NCBI GenBank assembly: GCA_038239195.1
Contig: JBBSEZ010000026.1
Coordinates: 1-40,318, forward strand
Direction: 5' to 3'
DNA length: 40,318 nt
From: JBBSEZ01 sp038239195
Lineage (GTDB): Bacteria > Planctomycetota > Planctomycetia > Gemmatales > Gemmataceae
Shown: positions 33,195 to 40,299 of the stretch, in pieces
How the letters are laid out: every line of letters starts with the position of its first letter
How positions within the stretch are numbered: position 1 is the stretch's first letter
Notes under the pieces: generated by a model
What the model saw: the letters and a program-made list of their open reading frames with translations, nothing else
Database searches by the model: none
Told to the model about the DNA's origin: nothing
Made by a program: the position numbers and the translations under genes

Positions 33195-33572
33195 ATGCCC
33201 AAGGTCGTTTTCGTCAGCGAGAAAAAGGAAATCGAGGTCGCCGCGGGGGCCAACTTGCGCGAGGAAGCGCGCAAGGCGGGCGTGGAGGTCTACCCGCGCC
33301 ACGCCCGGCTGCTCAACTGCCGGGGCCTGGGCCTGTGCGGCACCTGTCGCGTCCTGGTCAAGAAGGGCATGGAAAACCTCAGCCCCAAGGGCTTGATGGA
33401 GAAGATCAACCTCGCTGCCCATCCGCTCACCATGCTGGCCAGCATCGGCCACGAGAACGAGATGCGCCTGTCGTGTCAGGTCCAGGTGAACGGCGACTGC
33501 TCCATCGAGACGCAGCCGGAGTTCAACTGGAACGGCGAGAACTTTTGGCAGAAGCCGTATCCGAACAAGTGA
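33195..33572 (+). CDS. 2Fe-2S plant-type ferredoxin
   Basis: 125 residues. Cluster ligands are Cys42, Cys48 and Cys51 (NCRGLGLCGTC) and Cys94 (MRLSCQV), the CxxxxxCxxC...C pattern of plant/adrenodoxin-type ferredoxins. The N-terminal VVFVSEKKEIEVAAGANLRE is the usual beta-grasp start. A C-terminal extension with QPEFNWNGENFWQKPYPNK is unusual in its aromatic and Asn content. It would carry electrons in the cytoplasm; no redox partner is adjacent. Confidence 0.92.
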   Translation: MPKVVFVSEKKEIEVAAGANLREEARKAGVEVYPRHARLLNCRGLGLCGTCRVLVKKGMENLSPKGLMEKINLAAHPLTMLASIGHENEMRLSCQVQVNGDCSIETQPEFNWNGENFWQKPYPNK

Positions 33573-33717
33573 GCTCCGCGCGTTTCAAGGTAGCGGGCCG
33601 GTGAGGTCGTGGTCGAGGGGTGAGGACACGCCCAGGCCCTCTCTTCCACCTCCTCGGCTCGCCCGCCGTCCACGGTGCGCCCCTCTTTCTGTTGGCATAG
33701 CAAGTCCTCGCCGCCCT

Positions 33718-33966
33718 CGCCACGCGCTTTTCCCCCTTCCCCTGCCGGCGCGCGCCCCCCACAATGTCCGAAGGCGCGCCCCCCAGGAGAAAGGCCTACC
33801 GATGGTCCGCTATAGCTTCCCCGGCAAGGTGGTGCTCGTCACGGGCAGTTCGCGCGGCATGGGGGCGGTCATGCTCGAGGCGTTCGCCGCGGCGGGCGCG
33901 ACGTGCGTCGTCAACTACTTCGCCGACGACGCCGGCCAGAACGCCCGCGACGCCGCCGAGGTCGCG
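33718..33966 (+). repeat. Direct repeat copy A: leader and 5' end of fabG
   Basis: This 249-bp stretch matches 35821-36069. In the coding part (33802-33966 against 35905-36069) 8 of 165 bases differ, six of them at silent third positions. The leader part matches less closely. Similarity stops abruptly at 33966, after codon 55. Confidence 0.9.
33802..33966 (+). pseudogene. Truncated 5' copy of fabG
   Basis: It encodes the first 55 residues of the reductase at 35905-36663 with only Asp/Ala and Gln/Glu differences, including the TGSSRGMG cofactor loop. After GRDAAEVA-like sequence (actual NARDAAEVA) the frame continues about 22 unrelated codons to a stop near 34035. It keeps the AGGAGAAAGG ribosome-binding site, so a short product of ~77 residues could still be made. 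It cannot be an active enzyme because the Ser-Tyr-Lys catalytic part is missing. Confidence 0.88.
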
Positions 33967-34021
33967 GGCAGGCGAACTGCGCGGCCGCCAAGCCCATGCC
34001 TTCGGGACACTGCGGAGATAG

Positions 34022-34135
34022 CACTACAGCGCTAGTACAGTAGTTTGTTCAGGTATTTTTGGCGATTGGTGGGCGCTGCTTGGGGGTCGGGGACGGCAGA
34101 ACTACTGTACAAACCACTATACTAGCGCTGTAGTG
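34022..34135. mobile_element. 114-bp inverted-repeat element (MITE-like)
   Basis: The ends 34022-34052 and 34105-34135 are 31-base inverted repeats with three mismatches, beginning cactacagcgctagta and ending in its complement. The four bases atag lie directly outside both ends (34018-34021 and 34136-34139), as a target-site duplication would. The centre is ~50 bp and codes for nothing. The size, ends and flanking duplication suit a MITE. It may also act as a hairpin regulating the following genes. No transposase is present in the window. Confidence 0.55.
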
Positions 34136-34225
34136 ATAGGCGCCAGAGGTTCGATGGGCTAAACTGTGCTGTTGTGCGAGCAGGAGCGGGAACAACAACC
34201 ACGATGCTCGATCGAGACGGCGTAG

Positions 34226-34897
34226 ATGAACACCACGCAGGGAGACGACTACTGCTTCGTGGTGAAAGATCCCGAGGAGCGCTCCGTCGCGCTGGAGATG
34301 CGCGAGCACGATGACCTGGCGAAACAGAACTACCTGACAGTGTGGCAAAAGCTCTCCCTGGCCCTGCAAAAACACCATCAACTGGGCAAGACGACCGACC
34401 CACCCGAATGGACGACCTGGAAACCGGGCGAATGGTGCGACCAGAAGCACGGCTACGAGAAGCGCCAGAAGTACGTTGCCTGGTGCGGGAACAACCTCGT
34501 CGGCTTTTTGCACGTCTGGCCGGATTTCCCGTCGGCGCATCAACTCGACCAGAGTGTCCTCTACATTGAGCATCTGGCCGCCGCGCCGGGCAATCTGGAT
34601 ACGGAGCTGTGGGCTCGCCGCTTTCGCTACGTGGGCGCCGCGCTCCTAGCCTACGCCGTCTTGCTCGGCAAGTCGCAGGGCTTCGGGGGACGGGTCGGCC
34701 TGCACGCGGCGGACGAGAAAGCCCTCGAGTTCTACCGTTACCTTCACGAGGCGAAGTGCGGCGGCAAGCTGTTCTCCGCAGAGCGAGCCGACGTGCCGGG
34801 CCCGACCCCACGAGGCGACCAGGATCGCACCAAGACGTACTTGGAGATGTCCGAGGAAGGTGCGAACGCGTGGCTTGGGGGATACCGCCGTGGCTGA
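34226..34897 (+). CDS. GNAT-fold acetyltransferase-like protein
   Basis: 223 residues from the ATG at 34226. The C-terminal half follows the GNAT pattern: SVLYIEHLAAAPGNLD (strand 4), then FRYVGAALLAYAVLLGKSQG (helix after the acetyl-CoA loop) and GRVGLHAADEKALEFYRYLH (strand 5 and helix 4). The usual Q/RxxGxG/A loop is relaxed to RRFRYVGAA. The N-terminal ~90 residues are rich in Trp, Lys and Gln and unrecognised. Codon use is less GC-biased than in neighbours. It overlaps or abuts the next gene, and both sit inside the insert between the two fabG 5' copies. The acetyl acceptor is unknown. Confidence 0.65.
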   Translation: MNTTQGDDYCFVVKDPEERSVALEMREHDDLAKQNYLTVWQKLSLALQKHHQLGKTTDPPEWTTWKPGEWCDQKHGYEKRQKYVAWCGNNLVGFLHVWPDFPSAHQLDQSVLYIEHLAAAPGNLDTELWARRFRYVGAALLAYAVLLGKSQGFGGRVGLHAADEKALEFYRYLHEAKCGGKLFSAERADVPGPTPRGDQDRTKTYLEMSEEGANAWLGGYRRG

Positions 34898-34898
34898 G

Positions 34899-35774
34899 AT
34901 GAAGATTGTCGATTTCACGCCAGGCTGGATGCGAGCCCTGTCCGAGAAGGACCGCCTCGTGCTCGGAGACACTCCGCCCATCGGTTCGCTTCAGGAGATC
35001 GCTCCTCGGATCAATACGCGCATTCTGCCTCTGAGCGGTTCGCACGGGATCTCGGCCAGGACGCTCGTCGAAGCAGTTGACCTGACGCAGGCCCTCGTCA
35101 ACTACGCCGGGTCCGACGTGTGCCACGGCGTCAATCCGGACTTTGCCGATCTGCGATCACTGGGCGCCGAGGTGTTTCAACTCACCCGGCTCACCATCGA
35201 GCCGTTCGAGGAAGGGAGCTTCGTCATCCCGGCTCGTCTCACAGCCGCTCCGCTCGAAGTGCGCGACGTCGAACAAAAGCGAACCGTGTCCACGTTGGAA
35301 GTCGTGCGTCGGTTCGACGAGATACTGGCGAGCTTTCAGGGGCCCCAGGCGGCGACGCGGGTGTCGATCGGCGCCATCCAGACGATCGAGGCCCTCGGGC
35401 GCTTGCTCCGGCGGGAGGCCAGCGCGATCGAATATTCCTCTGGGGACGCGCTCGGCCGGCCGTGCAAGCCGAGCCTCGTGGATGCGCGCTACGTAGAGCA
35501 AGTCAGCCAGGCGCGAGCGTCTCGGCAACCGACCCACACCAAGCTGCAAGTGCTCGAGGGGCGGCTCACAGCGCTCGACGTAACCAGAGGGACTTTGCAG
35601 TTGAGCATCGAGGGGATGCGGCGCCGGGCGAAGGGAAACTTTCCGATGCTCTTTCAGCCTTCGCTGGCGCCGCGCCTGGGCCAGCGCGTTCGTCTGCTGG
35701 GGCAGGTGGAGCAGCGCGGTAACGCTCCGGTGTCGATTCAGGTCTTGAGCGTCGAAGTGCCGGACGAAGAATAA
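34899..35774 (+). CDS. Unknown partner protein of the GNAT gene
   Basis: 291 residues from the ATG at 34899 (two bases after the GNAT stop; a GTG at 34890 would overlap it). No known family was recognised. Residues 1-60 include TPPIGSLQEIAPRINTRILP. The middle contains RLTIEPFEEGSFVIPARLTA, then VSIGAIQTIEALGRLLRREA. The end forms a likely beta-barrel of OB-like character (LQVLEGRLTALDVTRGTLQL, QRVRLLGQVEQRGNAPVSIQ). No signal peptide or membrane helix. The tight coupling suggests that it works with, or neutralises, the GNAT protein. Confidence 0.6.
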   Translation: MKIVDFTPGWMRALSEKDRLVLGDTPPIGSLQEIAPRINTRILPLSGSHGISARTLVEAVDLTQALVNYAGSDVCHGVNPDFADLRSLGAEVFQLTRLTIEPFEEGSFVIPARLTAAPLEVRDVEQKRTVSTLEVVRRFDEILASFQGPQAATRVSIGAIQTIEALGRLLRREASAIEYSSGDALGRPCKPSLVDARYVEQVSQARASRQPTHTKLQVLEGRLTALDVTRGTLQLSIEGMRRRAKGNFPMLFQPSLAPRLGQRVRLLGQVEQRGNAPVSIQVLSVEVPDEE

Positions 35775-35820
35775 TTGTACAGTCTGGAAGTCTATCCCCA
35801 GGCGGAGTCGTTTCCGTTCG

Positions 35821-36069
35821 CGCCACGCACGTTTTCCCCGTCCCCTGCCGGCGCGCGCGCCCCACAATGTCCGAGGACAGGCGCCCCAGGAGAAAGGCCT
35901 ACCGATGGTCCGCTACAGCTTCCCCGGCAAGGTGGTGCTGGTCACCGGCAGTTCGCGCGGCATGGGGGCGGTGATGCTCGAGGCGTTCGCCGCCGCGGGG
36001 GCGACGTGCGTCGTCAACTACTTCGCCGACGCCGCCGGCGAGAACGCCCGCGACGCCGCCGAGGTCGCG
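35821..36069 (+). repeat. Direct repeat copy B: leader and 5' end of intact fabG
   Basis: Partner of 33718-33966. It includes the leader, the AGGAGAAAGG site and the first 55 codons of the intact gene. Confidence 0.9.
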
Positions 36070-36663
36070 CTGCGCTGCCGGGCCCACAACGTCCCCGTTC
36101 AGATGCTCGATGCCGACGTCAGCAACTACGAGGCCGTCGAGGCGCTGATGAAGCGCGTCGTCGAGGTGGCCGGCGGGCTCGACGTGCTGGTCAACAACGC
36201 CGGCATCCTGCGCGACCGCACGGTGCGCAAGATGACGCCGGGCGAATGGCACAGCGTCTTGCAGACCAACCTCGACGGCGTGTTCTTCAGCTCGAAGCTC
36301 GGCGCCGAGATCATGCGCGACGGCGGGCGCATCGTCAACGTCGCCTCCATCGCAGGCATCGTCGGCTTTCACGGGCAGGCAAACTACGCCGCCGCCAAGG
36401 CGGGGGTGATCGCCCTGACGAAGGTGATGGCGAAAGAGCTGGCGCGGCGCAACATCACAGTCAACGCGGTGGCGCCGGGCGTGATCCAGACGCCGATGCT
36501 GGCCGGGCTCAAGCCGGAGGTGCTCGCCGAGTACGCGAAGCACATCCCCGTGGGCCGCGTCGGCCGGCCGGAGGAGGTGGCCCACGCCGTGCTGTTCTTC
36601 GCCTGCGAGGAGAGCTCGTACGTGACGGGGCAGACGCTGCCGATCACCGGCGGCTGGTTTTGA
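35905..36663 (+). CDS. fabG: 3-oxoacyl-[ACP] reductase-like SDR (FabG family)
   Basis: 252 residues. Classical short-chain dehydrogenase features: cofactor loop TGSSRGMG at 14-21, NNAG in VLVNNAGILRDR, catalytic Ser in VASIAG, and NYAAAKAG with Tyr161 and Lys165, then the family-typical ITVNAVAPGVIQTPM and VTGQTLPITGGWF ending. It would reduce a 3-oxoacyl thioester with NADPH in fatty-acid synthesis; an acetoacetyl-CoA reductase role is also possible. It has its own leader, which is duplicated with the 5' end at 33718-33966. A P-II gene follows after 10 bases. Confidence 0.92.
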   Translation: MVRYSFPGKVVLVTGSSRGMGAVMLEAFAAAGATCVVNYFADAAGENARDAAEVALRCRAHNVPVQMLDADVSNYEAVEALMKRVVEVAGGLDVLVNNAGILRDRTVRKMTPGEWHSVLQTNLDGVFFSSKLGAEIMRDGGRIVNVASIAGIVGFHGQANYAAAKAGVIALTKVMAKELARRNITVNAVAPGVIQTPMLAGLKPEVLAEYAKHIPVGRVGRPEEVAHAVLFFACEESSYVTGQTLPITGGWF

Positions 36664-36673
36664 GGGCGACGTC

Positions 36674-36988
36674 GTGAAGCAACTGACGATCGTGGTGAAG
36701 CCATTCCGCGCCGAGGCGGTGCTGCGCGCCATCGCCGAGCTGGGCGTGGCGTCGTGCGTGGTGCGCGAGGCCAAGGGCTACAGCCGGCAGAAAGGCTACC
36801 TCGACCGCTACCTCGGCAGCGAGTACAGCATGGCGTTTCTGCCCAAGGTCGAGATCAACGTGTGCGTCAGCGACGACCGCGCCGAGGAGGTCGCCGACCA
36901 GATCGTCCGCGCCGCCCGCACCGGCCGCATGGGCGATGGCAAGGTGTTCGTTCTGCCGATGGGGTGGCCCGACGCGATCGAGTTTTGA
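36674..36988 (+). CDS. glnB: P-II family signalling protein
   Basis: 104 residues starting with GTG at 36674. It has the P-II signatures: KGYSRQKGYLDRYLGSEY in the T-loop with Tyr51, Gln39 and Lys58 at the positions known in GlnB, FLPKVEINVCVSD, and the C-terminal signature TGRMGDGKVFVLPM. These trimers bind ATP/ADP and 2-oxoglutarate and regulate nitrogen or fatty-acid enzymes; Tyr51 can be uridylylated in some bacteria. It is ten bases after fabG, so the two are probably one transcript. No ammonium transporter or glutamine synthetase gene is next to it. Slightly shorter than the usual 112 residues. Confidence 0.93.
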   Translation: MKQLTIVVKPFRAEAVLRAIAELGVASCVVREAKGYSRQKGYLDRYLGSEYSMAFLPKVEINVCVSDDRAEEVADQIVRAARTGRMGDGKVFVLPMGWPDAIEF

Positions 36989-37005
36989 AGATCCGAAAAG
37001 ATCCT

Positions 37006-37105
37006 AACAGAAGGCAACGAAGGAACCGAAGAGAAGGAGGCAGGACAGGCGGAAAGGGAGCTCCCTCCTGTCCTCTTCTCTTCGTTTCCTTTGTTGTCTT
37101 CTGTT
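37006..37105. terminator. Long purine/pyrimidine inverted repeat between convergent genes
   Basis: The purine-rich arm from 37006 (aacagaaggcaacgaaggaa) is nearly complementary to the pyrimidine-rich arm ending at 37105 (ctttgttgtcttctgtt), with few mismatches over about 40 bases. It lies between the P-II stop and the ZnuC stop, so each transcript would end in a long stem. It may be a dispersed repeat as well as a terminator. Confidence 0.65.
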
Positions 37106-37116
37106 CAAAGTTTTTG

Positions 37117-37860
37117 TCAGTGTACGTGCGGATACACCGCGTGCCCCGCCCCGAACGTGTGGGCCAGCATCTCATTGGTGAGGATCGTCTGGGGCGGGCC
37201 CTGGCAGCGAATGCGCCCGTCCTGCAAGCACAGGACGTGGTGGGCCATGCTCCCCACGATGCTCATGTCGTGCGACACCAACAGGATCGTCACTCCCGTG
37301 CGCTGGTTCAACTCGCCGATCAACCGATAGAACGAGCCGACGTCCTTGAAGTCGATCCCCGCCGCCGGCTCGTCCAGCAACAACAGCTCCGGCCGCGGCT
37401 CCAGCGCCAGCGCCAGCAGCACGCGCTGCAACTCTCCGCCCGACAACTTCTCCACCCGGGCGTGCAGCAGTTTCTCCGCACCGACCTCCGCCAGCAACTT
37501 CGCCGTGCGCTCGCGCACGGAACGGCCAACGCCCAGGAACAGCGCGCGCCGTTGCAGGGCAATGCCGAACAGGTCGTAGACCGTCAGCGGCAGGTTGCCG
37601 TCGAGGCGCAACTTCTGGGGGACGTACCCGACGTGCTCCGGCGCTGGCCGCTGGTGATCGTGCCCGCAGTGAAAGCGCACCTCGCCGTCGTAGGGCACTT
37701 CCTTGACCAGCACGCGGAGGAGCGTGCTCTTACCGGCGCCGTTCAGCCCGATCAGCGCCGTGATGCCCTCGCGCGCCAGGTCGGCATCGACCCCTTTCAA
37801 AACCTCTTGCCCGCCCAGCGCCACGCGCAGGCCACGAATGCTCACCAGGGGGTTGCTCAT
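37117..37860 (-). CDS. Metal ABC transporter ATP-binding protein (ZnuC/MntB-like)
   Basis: 247 residues. Walker A GLNGAGKST, Q-loop VPQKLRL, signature LSGGELQRVLLALAL, Walker B LLLLDEPAAGID and the switch His in VSHD are all present. The HCGHDH stretch near 85 is unusual for this subunit and could bind metal. The ATG overlaps the stop of the binding-protein gene by four bases (ATGA). It should power import of zinc, manganese or iron. No permease gene follows, as the next gene downstream is P-II on the other strand. Confidence 0.9.
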   Translation of the reverse strand: MSNPLVSIRGLRVALGGQEVLKGVDADLAREGITALIGLNGAGKSTLLRVLVKEVPYDGEVRFHCGHDHQRPAPEHVGYVPQKLRLDGNLPLTVYDLFGIALQRRALFLGVGRSVRERTAKLLAEVGAEKLLHARVEKLSGGELQRVLLALALEPRPELLLLDEPAAGIDFKDVGSFYRLIGELNQRTGVTILLVSHDMSIVGSMAHHVLCLQDGRIRCQGPPQTILTNEMLAHTFGAGHAVYPHVH

Positions 37861-38846
37861 GGCTGGCCCTTTGCCAGGACGTTGAGGTTCTGTCGCATCT
37901 TCGTCTCGTACCACTTCGCGCCCAGGCTTTCCAGTTCGTCGCCGCTCGTCGTCTCCAGCGGGTCGATCTCGATCAGCGGCAAAGGGCCCCAGCCCTTCGA
38001 CTCCACCTCCATCTGCAACGTCTTCGCCGACGTGTTCTTCGGATACTGGGGCTCTACCGCGATGGCGGTGATCGGCCTCCCCTCCTCCCGCGCCTTCTTG
38101 CACAGCTCCACCAGGTGGGCCAGGTGTCTCCCCGTCGGCTCCGACCCCGCGTCCTGCTCGATGACCCCCGCCACCTCCACCCTGTAACAGCGGGCGAAGT
38201 ACTTCAACGAGTCGTGGTGCGCGATGATGCGCTTGTGCTTGCCCCTGGCCACCCGTTCGCGCCCCTCCGCCTTCAACTGCTCCAGCCGCTTGACGTAGGT
38301 GTCGGCGTTCTTCACGTACTCGGCACCGTTCTCCCCGTCGGCCTTTACCAGGGTATCCTGCACTGCCTTTACCATGTCGATCGATTCCTCGATGCCCATC
38401 CAGACGTGCGGGTCGTTGCCCTCGTGGTAGTGGTCGCCGTGCTTGACCTTCCCCTCCAGAGGGATCAACGCCTCCACCGACTTGCCCAGGCGAACGTAGC
38501 GCAACTCCGGCCGCGCGCTCTGCTTGGCCATCTTGTCCGCGAAGCTGTCGTCCAGCGTCAGCCCCACGGCGAAGAACACGTCGGCCTTTTGCAGCACCAC
38601 CGCCTCGCGCACGTCGTACTGGAAGTGGTGCGGCCCGCGATCCTTGCACAGGCAGATCACCGCCGCCCGGTCGCCCGCCACCCCCTTCACGAAACTGTAG
38701 ACCGGCGCGATCGTCACCACCACGCGCGGCGCGCCCTGCACGTTCTCCCAGGGGTCCGGCGCCCGCGAACAGCCCGCGAGCCCCAGCAGCAGGGCCGCCC
38801 CCGCCAACAACACCAGGCCGACCACCGCTCGCCCCGCTCGTGCCAT
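37857..38846 (-). CDS. Metal-binding lipoprotein of an ABC transporter (ZnuA-like)
   Basis: 329 residues with a lipoprotein signal ending in LLGLAGC (Cys26). The substrate-binding fold has likely metal ligands in PHHFQY, HGDHYHEGNDPHVWM, RIIAHHDSLKYFA and AVEPQYP, the three-histidine plus acidic set of cluster A-I proteins. Zinc is the likeliest metal because of the His-rich loop, but manganese or iron is possible. The protein would hold metal at the outer face of the cytoplasmic membrane. The gene overlaps the ATPase gene and probably leads the operon. Confidence 0.9.
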   Translation of the reverse strand: MARAGRAVVGLVLLAGAALLLGLAGCSRAPDPWENVQGAPRVVVTIAPVYSFVKGVAGDRAAVICLCKDRGPHHFQYDVREAVVLQKADVFFAVGLTLDDSFADKMAKQSARPELRYVRLGKSVEALIPLEGKVKHGDHYHEGNDPHVWMGIEESIDMVKAVQDTLVKADGENGAEYVKNADTYVKRLEQLKAEGRERVARGKHKRIIAHHDSLKYFARCYRVEVAGVIEQDAGSEPTGRHLAHLVELCKKAREEGRPITAIAVEPQYPKNTSAKTLQMEVESKGWGPLPLIEIDPLETTSGDELESLGAKWYETKMRQNLNVLAKGQP

Positions 38847-38872
38847 CGCGGACCTCGCGTAGGGAATACTTT

Positions 38873-38878
38873 GTTATA
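38873..38878 (-). promoter_or_regulatory. Possible -10 element for the znuA-like operon
   Basis: The minus strand reads TATAAC, five of six consensus bases, with an expected leader of about 20 bases to the ATG at 38846. It sits in the AT-rich patch ggaatactttgttatacc, an imperfect dyad that might bind a metal-responsive repressor such as Zur; this is speculative. Confidence 0.3.
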
Positions 38879-39015
38879 CCGCGTGGTTCATCCTAGTGCG
38901 CGAGGGGACGGGCGCCAAGAGGAGGAGTTGCTCGTCGTTTCGGGGTAGCCTCTTCCTCAACAGCGTGGTCGCGTCGTAACATGGAGAGTGGGCGACGAAG
39001 GGCGGGAGGGCAACG

Positions 39016-40140
39016 ATGAGCGGCACGATCATCTGTCACGGCTGCGGGGCGGCATTTCCTCTCCCGGAGGGGCACGTGCGCAACAAGGTCCAGTGCGCCG
39101 CCTGCGGGGTGATCTGCCCGGTCCCCGCCGAGGCGCAGGCCCGGGCAGCGAGGCCCTCGAAAGCGCCCGCCAAGCAGAAATCGGCGGCGGCGCGGGCGAG
39201 CTTGGGCCCGTTCGCCGCCGAACCGCCGCCGCCCGTTGAGAAACAGCGGCCCGCGCCCGACTTCAATCCCTTCGATACCGAACCGCCCGAGGTGCAGAAG
39301 CGTCCCCCGCCGCCGGAGATGCTGTTCGGCTGCCGGCGCTGCGGGCGCAAGGTGAGGCGGCAGGGCGAGTGCCCCAACTGCGACGGGGCGCCCGAGATCG
39401 TGCCGGGCGTTTCCAAACTGGAGCTAACGGCCCCGGAATCGGAGGAGCAGGAAGGCACGCCCTACTTGATGGCAGACAAGGACCTGCCGACCTGCCCCAA
39501 ATGTCGCAAGCAGATGACCGAGGGCGCCGTGTTGTGTCTGGCGTGCGGGCTCAATCAGCAGACGCGGAAGAAAACGACCCGCGAGTATCAGCCCCTGGCG
39601 CGGAGCTGGGAGACGAACATGCCGCTGGGGCGCCGGCTGTTCTGGTGGGGCGTGCTCGTGGCTATGGTCCTGGCGATCGGTGCGCTCAGCGCCGCGCTGG
39701 CCTCGATGAAAGTTATTGGCTTCCTGATCTCGTGGGTGGTCTTCGGAGCGCTGCTGGCCTTCCTGCTCGGCACCTTCGAGAAGATCAACCTGACGCGCGA
39801 CAGCAAGGGTCGCGTGACCATCACCAAGACGTGGCGTATCGGGTTCGTGGCCGTCGCGCCAAATCGCACCGAGGTGTTCGGCTTCGAGGGGGTGGTGAGC
39901 GGACAGTGGGCCGACGGGGGCTTCTGGGAATGGTTCATCTTCCTCACGCTGTTTCCGATGGGCATCGTCCCCGCCATCGTCTGGTGGTATCACATCCTTC
40001 GCACCAGCGCTTTCCACGTTGCCCTGGCGCGCGACCACGGCCGCCCCGCCGTCTACGTCTACCGGGGCCGGCGCCAGGACCAGATGCGCGACGTCGCCGA
40101 CACGTTGTGCGATGCGAGCGGGCTGCGAAAGGTTGATTGA
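39016..40140 (+). CDS. Zinc-ribbon and transmembrane protein
   Basis: 374 residues. Four pairs of CxxC knuckles occur in the first ~185 residues: CHGCG and CAACG (about 7-35), CRRCG and CPNC (about 110-125), CPKC and CLACG (about 160-175). Then two membrane helices (LFWWGVLVAMVLAIGALSAA, VIGFLISWVVFGALLAFLLG) are followed by a short domain with a further helix (FIFLTLFPMGIVPAIVWWYH). The cytoplasmic zinc ribbons and C-terminal region suggest a membrane-bound sensor or scaffold. Such zinc-ribbon/TM proteins are common in planctomycetes, and their function is not known. Confidence 0.78.
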   Translation: MSGTIICHGCGAAFPLPEGHVRNKVQCAACGVICPVPAEAQARAARPSKAPAKQKSAAARASLGPFAAEPPPPVEKQRPAPDFNPFDTEPPEVQKRPPPPEMLFGCRRCGRKVRRQGECPNCDGAPEIVPGVSKLELTAPESEEQEGTPYLMADKDLPTCPKCRKQMTEGAVLCLACGLNQQTRKKTTREYQPLARSWETNMPLGRRLFWWGVLVAMVLAIGALSAALASMKVIGFLISWVVFGALLAFLLGTFEKINLTRDSKGRVTITKTWRIGFVAVAPNRTEVFGFEGVVSGQWADGGFWEWFIFLTLFPMGIVPAIVWWYHILRTSAFHVALARDHGRPAVYVYRGRRQDQMRDVADTLCDASGLRKVD

Positions 40141-40184
40141 ACGCCTTCGGCCCGGCGCGTAGGGTGGGCCGAGTCTTTGTCAGC

Positions 40185-40229
40185 GGTCCGAAAGTTTGGC
40201 CGTGACACCCGGCCCGAAAGTTTGGCCGT
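40185..40229 (+). repeat. Two direct repeats at the right edge
   Basis: The 19-base unit ggtccgaaagtttggccgt (40185-40203) recurs with one change at 40211-40229, 26 bases on. Closely spaced end repeats before an ORF are common at insertion-sequence ends, for instance in IS21-like elements, and could also be regulator binding sites. Confidence 0.6.
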
Positions 40230-40299
40230 TTGGCGCTGTTCTGCTACCTTGGTGGCGATGTCCTGACCGAGTCGTTGGTCGCAACAACACGAGGAAGCC

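Noticed and set aside
34226..35774. Classical GNAT-RHH toxin-antitoxin pair
   Set aside because: The second protein is 291 residues without a ribbon-helix-helix motif, and gene order and sizes do not fit.
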